Source of the DNA: Phoenix dactylifera
Lineage: Eukaryota > Streptophyta > Magnoliopsida > Arecales > Arecaceae
DNA: 64,000 bases
NCBI RefSeq assembly: GCF_009389715.1
Contig: NW_024067667.1
Location: 442,001-506,000, forward strand
Direction: 5' to 3'
The position numbers and the translations under genes are program-made. This document shows, in pieces, positions 1-12,004 of this stretch. Below the pieces are notes generated by a model. The model ran no database searches and was not told the DNA's origin. It saw only the letters and a list, made by a program, of their open reading frames with translations. Each line of letters opens with the position of its first letter. Position 1 is the first letter of the stretch.

Positions 1-2
1 AC

Positions 3-288
3 CTTAGAGAAAGGAAGCCTGACATCTTTATGCAAGAAACAGATCTGGAGCATGACTTCTTTGTTGTTAAGACAGGTTGCTGAAACAATAGGATAGATTA
101 TGCCACTATTATAGGCATGTTCTTCTTGCCTCGACACCATCAATAAGTTCTCTTCCTTTCTCCGTGTTAGGTTCTCAACCTGTCTTTGTAGCTCAGGAAT
201 GTACTTTAGAACACGGGAAACTGTCGATGGAATGCTCAGCTTCTTCTGCTATAAAACTCATGGTGAATACACGCTGATCGAGAGAGAG

Positions 289-349
<61 letters not shown>

Positions 350-682
350 CCATACGCTTTGATCCGTCTCTGGAAGTAGAGATCGGAGGGAGGAGTACAA
401 GCTATTGAGTTTCTTCCTTCGGTCGCGTTCGTAGGCATTGTGGCTCAGCTTCCTGGTGGGGTTTGAGGGGTCTCTGATGGAAAGAGTGGAGGTTTGGAGG
501 TCATCAAGCTCAAACTCTGGCTGAGTGGGGGAAAGGCCAAGAGATTGGTAGGATGCGTCTGTTTCCTTTGGGGTGTGGCTTGCAAAGGCTTCCTCGCAGT
601 TGAGCACATGGCCGATGTTGTCCTCTTCTTGCCAACCCAAGGTGGAAAAGAGATGTGAACACTGGGGAGAGAGGGATAACAT
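3..682 (-). CDS. bHLH transcription factor, subgroup Ib(2) (ORG2/bHLH38-39-like), exons 1-2, 3' end outside window
   Basis: Exon 1 runs 682..356 (109 codons) and exon 2 runs 245..3 (81 codons); the 110-bp intron has a GT donor at 355-354 and an AG acceptor, both in phase 0. Another GT sits at 2-1, so a further intron probably begins at the edge and the C-terminus lies outside. The bHLH domain starts near residue 81 with basic-region residues [12 protein letters not shown] and continues across the intron into [20 protein letters not shown]. This spacing, and the long tail with NKEVMLQI, is that of the Ib(2) bHLH proteins (Arabidopsis bHLH38/39/100/101, rice IRO2), nuclear factors that dimerise with FIT-type partners in the iron-deficiency response. 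Family assignment is firm; the iron role is inferred from the family. The ATG at 682 was chosen because it gives the usual short acidic N-terminus and lies about 100 bp from a TATA box. Confidence 0.9.
295..348. repeat. (AG)27 microsatellite inside bHLH intron 1
   Basis: An uninterrupted 54-bp AG run, preceded by an imperfect GA stretch from 281. On the coding strand it is a CT tract that starts about seven bases after the 5' splice site and fills about half of the 110-bp intron. Confidence 0.95.
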
Positions 683-780
683 GGCGGGTATCCTAAAAGG
701 TCTAATCCCAAGGAAATGTTTTGTGATGAAACAAGGAAGCGTCCTTCGCTAGTTGCTTGGAACTAATAGCAGTGAAGTCC

Positions 781-788
781 AATTTATA
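781..788 (-). promoter_or_regulatory. TATA box of the bHLH gene
   Basis: On the minus strand this reads TATAAATT, about 100 bp upstream of the bHLH start codon. Transcription would start near 750-757, giving a 5' UTR of roughly 70 bases. A CATGC motif (minus strand), the core recognised by the iron regulator IDEF1 in rice, lies just upstream at 798-802; this short motif could be there by chance. Confidence 0.65.
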
Positions 789-1089
789 GAGAGACTTGCA
801 TGTTCAGCAATCATTATTTTTGTAGGATATGATGTGACCATATGGTATATTATTGGTTGATAGCATATAATTTCAGAACAAATACATACATACATACATA
901 TGAAAATGATGCAAATGTATACCAAGGTTTTAATAATGTCAACGCAGATATACCTTATTAAAGGACTTCCTTTTAACAAAAGCAAATTATCAATATTTTG
1001 AGAGAAAATGATGCATAGCTCATCTAGGATTGGATTAGTTAGGAAAAAAATATTTGATGATGCACCAACCAATGCTTCTGCCCACAAAC

Positions 1090-3430
1090 CTACCTAAGAG
1101 GAGGGGTGTGACATTTTTCGATGAACTTTTTGGAAATACAATAATCACTGCTATACTGGCCATTTTTGGGTGGGTGGTCTAGTAGACAGTAATGAACAAT
1201 TAGACAATTACATGGAGGTATGAGATTGTAGGAACTACTTGAAGTTTTAAGGCTGTTGGTGCAGTTCTCAGGCCCTTTTTCTCGTGGAGTCCATTTCTCG
1301 TTTTATTGTGGGTTACATTCTTATTTTGTTTGGCAGTCCATGTTTTCTGTAAAATCTTGGGAAAGAACCTACACATGGTACTAGGTTTTGGGGTGGTTTC
1401 TTAGTCCATGAAACCTTAATTTACTTGCTTTTGGATGGTTTTAGCCCTCCTTTCTTCTTTCACTATCTCACTAAAATGAAGTGAATGGATTATAGATTGG
1501 TTTTCTAAAGAAGATTTTATCAGAAAATAAAAGAAATTCATTTTTTTTATTTTCCATAATCAAGTTATTTTAGAAAAGATACAGATTTTATAAACAAATA
1601 TGCCGTTGGGGTTGCAAAATGTGACTTCATTTCCATTTCCTGTGAACTAAGCTTTTTTCTCAACTTTCTTTCGTTGCTTCATTCGCTAGAAGATTTTCTA
1701 AACTTTATCATAGAATTAATAGGCTATAAATCAAATCAAAACTGCTACTTTTTTTTTGTTTAAACATATCTGCAGCTTTTTTTTCTTTAAACATATCTGC
1801 TAGCTGCTTTTGAGTCTGCAAAGCTCCAGGATCATCCAATAGTTCAGCTGCTAATTATGACGCCACCAGATGCTTTAAAGTCTTATTTTCACACCTGAAC
1901 TTTGGGATTAGTTCTAGAAATCCATTTCTTACTATAGTCCTATTAGTTTTATGTGTTCTTTGTAAGTTTTCGTCGACTCCTTTGCTTGGCGCCACTCTAT
2001 AATAAATTTGGTGTGCATCTGAAGCTTTCCCTTTCGAGAGCATCCTTCGTTGAAGTTGGTGAGATGTCGACATAGGTTACTTGGATAACAATTATGCTAC
2101 TCTAGTTTAATTACAGGATTCGGTCAATGAGCTTTTGACTAGTTATATTTGTCTAAATTAGCTTTCTAATTATTTTCTTTATTTTTTTATTTTCATAATT
2201 CTTATACAAAATCTTAAAAACAATTATTTTAGTTTTTGCTTGATTAGAATACTCCAAATTAATTAAAGGTGCTAGTTTGTCCAGTTGTTAAAGTTTTCGA
2301 TAGTTATACCAAATTAATGATCCAGGATTGGATTTTGCCTTGTCGGGTGGTAATAGCATGCTATTACCACCCTAGGATGAATCGGTTTTAAAGCGTTAAA
2401 ATATTATAACAACCATTTTAATCATCTTATAAGCCTCTCTTTAGATTGTATTAGTTTTTTGCACATGCTATCCATGTGAAGGTGGAGTTGAAAGGAGTAG
2501 AAATTATTGGGGAAGAGATGCACCCCATAAAGTTCCCATGGTAATAATAGATATGAATATTGTATGTTTTAAGAAAATTTTATAATAGCATGCGTAAACA
2601 ATAATCATTGATTGTCTTTGTTGATCCATAACAATCATTGATTGTTATTTTCATTAAAATGACATTTTGAACAATTCAATTCTCCCTAATCAATGATAAA
2701 TACCATTGATTCCGAACCTCCAGACATTGATAAAGATGAGATTTGAATCCGAATTTCTTCAAACAACCATCAAGAGATTTTATTAACTTGGTTAGCTGGT
2801 ACTTTCTTTTATTTGATACAAATCAAAAATATACCCAAATGGCACAGTTATTTTTCATTATTTTTTATTATAATGTGTTGGCAGTAATTAACTTAATTTT
2901 TCTCACACAATTCTATACAAAGACAGAATTGGACATAGAAGGCCCCACTTAGGGATATGGAGTCGTTTGACTTCGTTTCATCCCTTTGCTCTTATACCTG
3001 CAAGTAGGTACAAGGAAAGTACCCCATCTCCCAGGTTTGTTTATGGCGTAGTACAACAAACAAAAGTGTATAAAGACTCGCCAACTTAGAACGGTTGGTG
3101 CAGCTTCTCCTCTCCGGCCTGCAGTGGATTTGCATTCACCAGAAGTGCATTCAGAAGCACGCTCCCGGATTCCTTCACCTACCTCAACTTTCGCCAATCA
3201 ATGCAATCCTTTAATCTACAGTGATTCTTTCTCTCTTTTATTTTCTTCGAGATGCTTAGCACAGATCATGCAGAATATGAATAGGCAAGGCATCAAAAGC
3301 TGCACCTAATTACATGTATCTCAATCCATTGAAAAGGTGGCACAAATTCTTGGACTTCCACAGATAGGCACACTGACCCTTACAAGACATCAAAAGCTGT
3401 GCTTTATATATATCACAATACAATTTAGAG
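1090..3430. other. Intergenic DNA, no gene seen
   Basis: AT-rich sequence with only short, unconvincing reading frames. It contains a 28-bp perfect palindrome (2345-2372) and a cluster of CAATCATTG-type palindromes (about 2600-2655). No recognisable transposon protein or RNA gene was found. Confidence 0.6.
2345..2372. repeat. 28-bp perfect palindrome
   Basis: The left arm reads GGGTGGTAATAGCA and the right arm is its exact reverse complement with no spacer. The weaker complementarity of the flanks could mean this is the centre of an old foldback element. Confidence 0.9.
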
Positions 3431-3438
3431 GATGTTAT

Positions 3439-3840
3439 TGTTATAACAAGTCGAGGTCTCAACTAAAAAGCTAGCTAGAAGATATTATTTAGCTTTTTCA
3501 GTTCTATATAAAATATCCAAAATCTATCTAGTACATAATCAGTATGGGACTAAATATATACCGTCCTCAACAATTTAAAGGTCCATCACTCAAATTTAAT
3601 CATAAGTACCATAAATTCAATCACAAATACCCCGATCAAGATCAACCCAAAAAGGCCTGTGCTGTGGTATCCATAATTCACATAAGTGACGGAATAGGTT
3701 TGCTCTGATATCATTTGTGGCAATCTAAGACTTTATTTAAAAAGGTAGGCCCGAAGGTATTATTTGAATTTTTTTGTTATATATAAGTACCCAATATCTA
3801 CTCAGTGTGTAGCCAGTATGGGACTAGACATGCCTACACA
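3439..3840 (-). mobile_element. TRIM-like miniature LTR element (family A), old copy
   Basis: Two diverged terminal repeats of about 125-135 bp start TG and end CA (3439 to about 3573, and about 3716 to 3840). They flank an internal part of about 140 bp. Next to the right repeat the internal sequence reads GCTCTGATATCA, whose complement is close to the plant initiator-tRNA-Met primer-binding site TGGTATCAGAGC, so the element points to the minus strand. It has no coding capacity. The arrangement and internal sequence match the better preserved copy at 14207-14548. No clear target-site duplication remains. Confidence 0.65.
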
Positions 3841-4356
3841 GTCCCCATAATTTCAGTGTTAGAGCATCAAATGGTTCGATGATCAAGCATTTATTATAAG
3901 TAGTTTTTCCGCTGATTGATTACATCAGGATGAAGATGGGAATGGAAAATAAAAAAAAAGAAAAAGGAATAAACAGTCCTCTGGTTCTCTTATATGATTG
4001 GATTGCCAATTGTGAATTCTAGCCATAGATCTACTAATCAAGATAGATGCTGTGATTATATTCCAAGAAGATGTGGCATGTTATGAGGAAGCCATGGGCA
4101 TACAAATTAAAAATTGAGTTCATCTGACAATGCTCTATTTTTGTTTTTTCTTTCTAGTAGTCAAAGTCCCAATGAGCTGGTCGGTGACCTGCTCGCCCAC
4201 CAATGCCTTGGCGCGTCATGGCCAAGCAGTTGACGCGGCTAGCTGACCTTATAATTTATAGTTGTAATTATCTTAATTGTTTATCATGTTATTGTAGCAG
4301 CCTCTACCAAAAAAATATTTTTCTAGTGCAAATATATTTATGAAGATGGTTGAAAA

Positions 4357-4840
4357 ATTACTGACATTTTTATTATTTATCTTTTATTTTTCTTCTAGAT
4401 GATGGCCATAATGCCAGTATAAAGACTAATAACAATTTCTTGCTCAAATGATTATATAGCTATAACGGTATGATTAAAATTGATATTGTCGTTTCTTAAT
4501 TCAGATGGCACATCATCTCTTGCATTTGAGCAAGGAGGCAAGGGTTCGAACCAAATGATGTCGATGCAATGGGTAACTTGGCGCATCATGGCCAGGCAAT
4601 TGTTACGATTGAAATTACTGACATTTTTGTTATTTATTTTTTAGTTTTCTTCAAATGATAGTCAAGATTCTAATATAAAGGCTAATAACAGTTTTTCACT
4701 CAAATGATTATATAACTATTGTGATATGATTAAAACCGATACTAGCGATTTTTAATTCAGCTGGTATATATCACTTTTTGCCATTTGAGCAAGGGGGAAA
4801 GGTTCGATTCCAAGTGATGTTACGATAATGAATATAGGAT
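4357..4840. repeat. Tandem duplication, about 250-bp unit, two diverged copies
   Basis: Copy 1 (4357-4613) and copy 2 (4614 to about 4840) share the order: ATTACTGACATTTTT, a CTCAAATGATTATATA segment, an AATTCAG(A/C)TGG segment and a GGTTCGA motif. A partial further copy of the tail (GGCGCRTCATGGCCA) occurs at about 4210. The GGTTCGANNC motifs resemble RNA polymerase III B boxes, so a tRNA-derived origin is possible, but no convincing A box was identified. Confidence 0.65.
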
Positions 4841-4859
4841 AGTAGGTAGAGATTACCCC

Positions 4860-7200
4860 TCCGAATCTTAGTAAAAAGAAAAATATGAAAGACATCATTA
4901 ATGTCAATGTTCTCAAACATGGTCCAAATTATACGTTTTAGCGTCCAAGTCTAATATTCTCGATGGCTTAACTATATTGCAACTATGAATCAACTCATTA
5001 AGTCGTAATATTATAAACATACAAGGAAATAAATACTATAAAATACTAAAATTTAAAATCAAAGTTATGAGGAAATTAAAAAATACAACTATAATTCTAC
5101 TACACATGCAATATTCTTTTAAGCAAATAGACATATAATATCTATATCACATAATATCTTTATCACAAATAATGATAGGATTTCATAATTTATTCTTGCA
5201 AAAACAAAAGATATATCGTACCAAGCATATCCTAGAATGAACATATGGGATTTGGGATAGAAAGAAAAATTCATTGTTATTAAAACCAAAACCTAATCCT
5301 AAATATAGAATAAATTCTTTTTCAGCATCATATCGTTGATCCAAATGGGCCCTCATCGACCCGGATGTATTGAGCGGTTCAACTGAAAATGAATCAATCT
5401 TTCAAGAATTATGGAGCTGGGATAGACCCGATCTTTAATAGTCCTCTTAGCGCTGGATCCTATATATCTAGTCGATCCATCCGGATCTTAAGACATGATC
5501 TATTACTTCGCTCGAAAGATATCCTGCCGATGGGAACTTTGTCATAGTTGACATTTTCTAGCCACGGGTACGATGCCAAGTGCTCTATATTTCGCTCAGC
5601 TGTGGTGGATAAGACATCGCTCTCATGGGGAAAGTGAGCTGATACTGCCATGGCCTTATATTGCTTGGAGCTCGGAGGTGATCTGCAATCCTTGAGTTTA
5701 TGATGAGTGTCCCACCTGATAGGCATGGCCCTGGCACGAGCAGAGGCAGGGTCTGCGTGTTCCCATGGTTCGCCTCCATGTGGGAACCACGCTCTCTTTC
5801 ACCTTCTCCTATCAAGACTATTTAATGCCTCTTCCTCCTATCCTGTAGGTATTGCTTTGGACAGCAACCTAATCTAGACTATTATAATACATTAGATTAC
5901 CTAAGCAACAAAGCGAGAAGAGTGGAGGAAAGGGAAAGAAGTTATATAGCTACCATTGTTTCTCTCAATATTTTACATGCTATATGCATAACCCTAATCT
6001 TGTGTGGCTTCCTTTTGGTGCACTTCCAAAGGTTATAGCACCTATGTCCACAATATCATTTTGAAGGTAACTTGGATTAGTTTAATGGTTGTTTTCTATC
6101 ATGCCACTTTCCCTTGATGATGAGACGTCTTAGGATTCATACAGTTTTAAAAATAAATGATCCCTGGTGGTGGAGCAGTTGTAAGGACAACAAAACAAGG
6201 TGGGTTTCTTATATATTGCATCTGTCGTGATCTAGAGTGGCCTTATTCAATGGGAAAAAAAAAATATGATGAGAATGTCAACCATCTATATATGCATGTC
6301 ATTAAGGGTAAACATTTTGAGAAACATTCCACATAGATTTAGCTAACTGCTTGGCTACTCAACCCTAAATTTGGAGGTCAAAATTATCGAATGTTGATAA
6401 AAGTTAAAAGTTTATGCCTTCTAAGGCTTCTTACCATACATGGCCTTTGCTAAGGGTTGAGGAGACTAGTCATTGTCATCCTTTAAATATGTGATGGTAA
6501 GCTTAATATGATTGCTCCACTCAAGGTCCCACTTGAAAGGATTGTCATTTATATTAGGTTAAACCTCCCCAGACTTTGTATAGAATTGTAAATACACCCT
6601 ACAAGTTGAATTATTGCAATATCAACCCTGTATTTTTCAGATTATTGCAACATGGTCTACCCTCCTAATTTGGATCAGGACTCATATTCAAAGATGCTTA
6701 CATGACAGCTGACATGGAGGAAGTTCACTTACATGGATTTTTTTTAAAAAAAAAGAGAATATGATGTGGATTCAATTCCTAGTCACCAAAATATCCATAT
6801 GGTGAAAAAAAAAATCAAAAATTCAAAGTTAGGGTCGATGGTGCCCTCCATGTTCCAAAAATCTGAGTTAAATCTTTAGGCGGTCAGCTAGTCGGCTACC
6901 TCCTTCATGGATTGATCGCTTGCGCATGCGCACGAGAGAGAGAGAGAGAGAGTAAGAGTGATGGCGGGCCTCTTCGCCTTCTCTGTTGCTGACCTCAGCT
7001 TCCTCCTCACTGTTGCCCTTAAATTCTTTTTTGCCCGTTCTCACCTAGACCCCTTTCTCCCTCCTCCCTCTCCGCTTCCTCTCTATTTCCACACTCTCCT
7101 CCCTCACCCTCCTCTCCTTCCTTACCTCCTCCCTCTCCTCTTGTAGCCTCCTCTCCCCCTCTCCTCCCTCGCCGCTGCCACTCTCTTCCTCAAGGTTCAC
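4860..7200. other. Intergenic DNA, no gene seen
   Basis: Mostly AT-rich sequence. There is a short GA microsatellite at about 6932-6952 and a C/T-rich tract at 7045-7190. Reading frames here are short and lack recognisable domains. Confidence 0.5.
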
Positions 7201-7204
7201 TGAC

Positions 7205-9350
7205 TTGGTACTGGACCATGCCACACTAACACAGTACCTGTATAATACAGGGTACCGGTACCAAATCAGTATGGAACTAGACCCCCTCCCTCTATGCTTC
7301 TTTTGTTAAAAACAAATGTTGGAAAGGCCAACAGTTTGTTTTGGAAGTTTATGGCTAAGCTATCCAGATACTCTCCTCAAGTGGCTATGAGCATAATTGG
7401 TTCACCTTCGCTCTCATCCACAGAAGCAGAGGAACCGTTTGACATAGAAGCACCTCAACGACCTTGTATATATTCACTACAGTCTGAGGTTGAGGCTGAA
7501 ATACATTGAGGAGGAAGTAAAGCTAAAATACACCTATTCAATCCATAGTGCTTTTATTGATTATAAGGATGATCCTATGATTGGATGGCTTATGGGCCAA
7601 CAGTAGGAGCTGGAGCTTGATGAGCGAGGATCGCCTCTATGACTGACCAGTTTCGTGGCCAATAAGGCTAGGGTCAATGCAGGGCAATGGGCAGAAAGTA
7701 ATATTTAATGCATCCTTTCAGCTAATCAGCCACAGCTACAGAAGAGTCGGTCACCATATGACTCCTTATCCGAGATATTTTCTCAGAGATATAATCGAGA
7801 GATACTTAGATAAGGTCATTACGCTTTCCAATCGACTCGGTCAGGAAGGCAACATGCATCCTCCCAATATAGCCAGACAGAGAAGGGTATGAAGGGTAAG
7901 CAGACAAAGAGTGGCACGAAGGGTAAGCATACAAAGAGTGGCACGAAGGTTAAGCAGGCAGCTAGTGGCATGAAGGGTAAGAAGGTACTTAACCAGTACA
8001 TCAAAAAAGAAAAACAAAAGGCACATGTAGCCCCAATAGAGAGTGGGGAGGAGGAGCCAGTTCACTTAGATTCAAAGACTAGGAGCGGCACTTCTGGCAG
8101 TCATGGATCTGCGGCCAGAGAGGGAGTGGAGGATATGAGACCATCATTTATGAGACAGAGTCGCAGGGTGGGCTTCAATTTACCGATAAATTTTAGTTTA
8201 CGTTTGCTACATACGATAGGGACCACAGTTCACAATCTACTGAAGCCCATGAGAACCAATTGCATATAAGAAACGGGCTCCTCGAAGTCATTCAGGAGAA
8301 TACGATGCATCTGTAAATGATCTTGCACATGAAATAGGATCTATAGATGTATCAAATTTTGAGTCATATATTAGATTTTATTATCTGCAGCCATAGACAG
8401 CATATAACCCATATGAATATGGATATAGATATGGTGCGTTTGAAGATCTTCTAGTGGCTACTACCCATCTTATGGGTCAGATTTTGCTGCTGGCTTATTT
8501 TAATAAACTCCTTCACAGCCATTTTATCAGCTAGTTTATCGAGTAGAGAATATCTCTCAGAGCCAGAGCTTCAGCGAGAGAACTGAGAATGCTTATAATC
8601 CAAAGTGCGTTCCTTATAGGATGAACATACAAGACGACAATGCTGCTTGATTAGAGGAGTGGACTGATGTGTTTTCTGACTATGCTAATGATCTGGATAT
8701 CTATAAAAAGCATCACCATTCGACGAAATTTTAAATATCAGTATGTATTTTGTACTTTAAATACATATAATTGATTGTATTATTTTATATTTTTATCTCA
8801 CTATTTGATTTGAGGATATTTCATATTGCTTCTTGTAGCATGCAGTATCTTACTAATTATTTTATTTTTTGTATTATTTTAAAATAATAGGATACATCAT
8901 TTAGGTTAAATTGGCATAATAGAAATATCAAAAAATATTAAAAAATATCAAATTAGACTTAAAATTATTGAAAAAGTTTTAAAAGATTGATTACAAATTA
9001 AATCAACTTGAAAAACTTCAAAAAAATAATGTGCTGGTATGGAACCGGTACGCCTAAGCATACCGTATATTGGTACCGTACCAAATCGATACTGTACCGA
9101 CCCATCCACCGACCAACTAGTTCGACAAATCTTAATTGGCATCATCCACCCCATCATTATTTATATTAAAAATTGGTTAAATATGAAAGAAACTTTGAAA
9201 AGACATTTAAGATTTAATTATGAAAAATATTTAAAAATTTTAAAAATCCAAAACCAAAAAAGGGTCCTAGTGCAATATTGGGACACAACATAGTGGTCAG
9301 AAGGTTCCGATATTGTACTTCTTTGGCGGAAAATTGATACCGGCCATTGA
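7205..9350 (+). mobile_element. Decayed DNA transposon, possibly hAT-like
   Basis: Both ends (about 7205-7285 and 9030-9110, again 9295-9350) contain related GGTACCGGTACC-type segments. Between them lie broken reading frames. Around 7560-7690, conceptual translation gives a DPMIGWL...ELELDERGSPL...FVANKARVNAGQWAE pattern interrupted by stops, which resembles the C-terminal end of plant hAT transposases. At 7889-8269 an open stretch contains a short lysine/threonine-rich tandem repeat (GKHTKSGTK), followed by further stop-interrupted frames to about 8735. The superfamily assignment is tentative; the repeat-bounded, decayed nature is clearer. Confidence 0.4.
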
Positions 9351-9564
9351 CATCGATATTTAAAAACTTGAAATTACTTTTTAAAAAAGACAAATTAGGA
9401 AAGATCCTTTATATATATCCTTCTCCAAGAGAAGGCTTAAACCAAATATACTAAATGACTAAAAATCATAAAATAAGTGATGATATGGAAGAGAAGTCAC
9501 TAAAGGTATCAAATTTATTAACGCATTCATCAAATTACTAGTAATATACAACTTTGGTTGGGCT

Positions 9565-10170
9565 TAACTAGAACCTACCTGCCCAACCCGCTTATTGGGT
9601 AGGGTAGGGTAGGGTAGGGTAGGGTTAGACTTTCACAAATGTGTTGGACTTAGACTCAAAAATTCTAACCCAACCTTTGGTTGGGTTGGGTTATTGTTGA
9701 CTGCTAACCTAACTCGAATTTGACCTTAACCCAATCTGGACCTGACCCAACCTGACTCAACCTGACCTAACTTGATATAAGAATGATCAAACAATTCATT
9801 TATGCATACATTTACTATTATCCAATTCATATTTATATATTATACGGGTTATTTATCTTCTTTTTCTTGTAAGTTTATCATTTAAGTTGATGAATGATTA
9901 AGCCTCAAACTAACAAAAACATCCCAAACCTTTTCCTTGTTTTCAATTTCTTATTCAATCCAATCTAACCCAATTTGCATGCATGGCTCAATCCAACTTG
10001 CCTACCTGACCTAGCCCAAATTTAGTTGAAGTGGGGGTTGGGTTGGGTTAGAAAGAGCCCAAACAAGACTAAGTTGGGTTGTCTTAGATTTGGGAAATAT
10101 ATAGATTGCATTGGATTGGGTTAGGGTTTGTCTTGAACCTGACCCGACCTACCCGAGTTGTAGCCTACTC
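9565..10170. repeat. Low-complexity GGGTTGGG/CCCAACC-type stretch with telomere-like run
   Basis: A stretch rich in CCCAACC and TGGGTTGGG words. It includes a tandem run of GGGTA units at about 9597-9625 ending in GGGTTAG. The unit is a base or two away from the plant telomere repeat TTTAGGG but is not a true telomere array. Confidence 0.7.
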
Positions 10171-10876
10171 ATGACACAACAAAATAAATCATTATAAAAT
10201 TATATGTGAGCTCAAGGTTGTAGATAAACTTATTCATCAAAGAATCAACTGGAGAGGCCAAAAACCAGAAAAAATGCAACAACAGCGAGATTTTGAAATG
10301 AAAGCCAAAAGGCAATATGCTGGCCAGCAGCTCATGGCCTTCCTAGTGATGATGATAGTGATGATGATGATCAAAAAGAGAAACTAGAAAAGCAAAATTC
10401 AGAGACTTGTACAGCTCATTGTTAAACAACTTTTACAGTAGCTAACGAAGCAAATTGAAAACAGGAAGCATTTTCAATTCACTTGGTTATATTTTGCAAT
10501 GCCTTTTAGTAATGGAGATACGAAACAACTAGAAAGTTGCAATTTTTTAGCAAAAATTACATGCTCACATTGTCAAACAACTTCTGTAATACTCAAGAAT
10601 GAATAATGATGTCATGAGCTGCTCCAACTAAACATAGAATATTGTGCTCTCAATAAAGAAGTATTCTAAATGATTATCATTGTTAGCACAGTAGTGCACT
10701 AGCATGGAGTGTGAAGTTATTTTCTGCACTTGGAGAGCTAAATGAGTTGCTTTCAAGTGTTTTCATAAGAAATGAAATGAGTGAATAAAAAAAGGTAAAC
10801 AAAATAAAGAATAGGTTAAAAGGTAAGCTAGCTCACCACCACGTATTCGTATCTGGGGTTGATAGGTTTCTGAGAT

Positions 10877-12004
10877 TCATTTTATTCGATATTCTTGCAT
10901 GATCCATCCTGTTTTGTTTCCTTCCGGTCGTTTGCCCTCATAATATGCAAGAGATTTCTTGTAATCTATCTTCTTGCCCTTTCTGTTTCGGATGCTTTGA
11001 TCCGACCCAGGGGCCTTCCAGAACCCCATTCCTGCAGAGCGATTTGGTCTCCCTCCATTGGGATATTTACGGATTATTGGAGTAAAAACATACCAAGTGC
11101 CCTCCACGCTTGCCTTGTACTTCTCTATCAAAATCATCACATTCCTCCTCAAACTAATCAGTCAATCCTCATACTAATCAGTGAAGATAAAGCACAAAGG
11201 TATAATGACCAAACTCAAATGTTCTCCCAAAATTAATTAACATTAACCGTTCATGCTCCATGATGCGTCTTTAATATAGTACTGTGCAGACATTGTACAC
11301 TAAATGCACACGTAATAAAAAAGTTGCATAAGATTTGTTCAAGTGTTATTCTATAATTCTTTTTCCAGTATCCCATTCAGCACTTCAGACAATAGACTTG
11401 GTTAGCATTTGTTACGAACATCTATTAAGTTTTTACTGTCATTACATTATCTGCAAAGGAGTGTGCTAGAGAAACCTGTCATTCTATATCTACTCTATCT
11501 TTAGTAACCAATATCATCTTCTATATCTACTCATTTATTTCTTACGAACAGATCGATTAAGTTCTTATACTTTCATTTACATTATCTGCAAAGGAGTGTG
11601 CTAGAGAAACTGTCATTCTATATCTACTCTATCTTTAGTAACCAATATCATCTTCTATATCTACTCATTTTTTTGTAACGGAGGATCATCATAGATCCAC
11701 ATTACAAAGCTATATAACCATGCCATCTATGGATTTTCTCTCCTTTTTTTTCTGTTTAGCAGACCGCAAGAACGGAAGAGAAAGAAGAAGATGTTACCTG
11801 CAAGTTGCAGAAGATGGTACAGATATAAATCATCTTCAATGAAAAAATCGCACGGAAGCTTTTGATGACAGACCTTACGGCTGAGATGGTACACTATTAG
11901 CTCCTCATCCGTGGGTGTAAACCTGATCCAGGAGGGAATGGAGTAGGCCAAAAGCGAGAATGGGACGGCACTTCTGCTTCCAAATCCATCTTCATTCGTT
12001 CCAT
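10877..12004 (-). pseudogene. NAC-domain transcription factor gene, frameshifted and truncated
   Basis: Exon 1 is 12004..11798 and exon 2 is 11124..10877. The intron has a GTAACA donor and a GATAG acceptor, and joining them gives LQLA-EKYKASVEG in frame, exactly where NAC genes place an intron. Subdomains A-B (FTPTDEELIVYHL) are in exon 1; subdomains C-D (TWYVFTP, RKYPNGGRPNRSAG, GFWKAPG, KTGWIMQEYR) are in exon 2. The start at 12004 gives an acidic N-terminus leading into FPPG, but then the reading frame slips: one base is missing at about 11925 inside the invariant PPGFRF(H/T)PTDEEL motif. The protein also stops right after subdomain D, so subdomain E and the activation region are absent. 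NAC proteins are nuclear DNA-binding regulators; this copy is probably nonfunctional. Confidence 0.85.
11413..11670. repeat. Recent tandem duplication in the NAC intron
   Basis: Copies at 11413-11536 and 11543-11670. From ATTATCTGCAAAGGAGTG onward the two copies are nearly identical (one base missing in an AACCTG/AACTG position), so the duplication is young. Confidence 0.9.

Noticed and set aside
4540-4560. tRNA gene suggested by GGTTCGAACC
   Set aside because: No cloverleaf could be built around the motif; it sits in a tandem repeat with a diverged twin.
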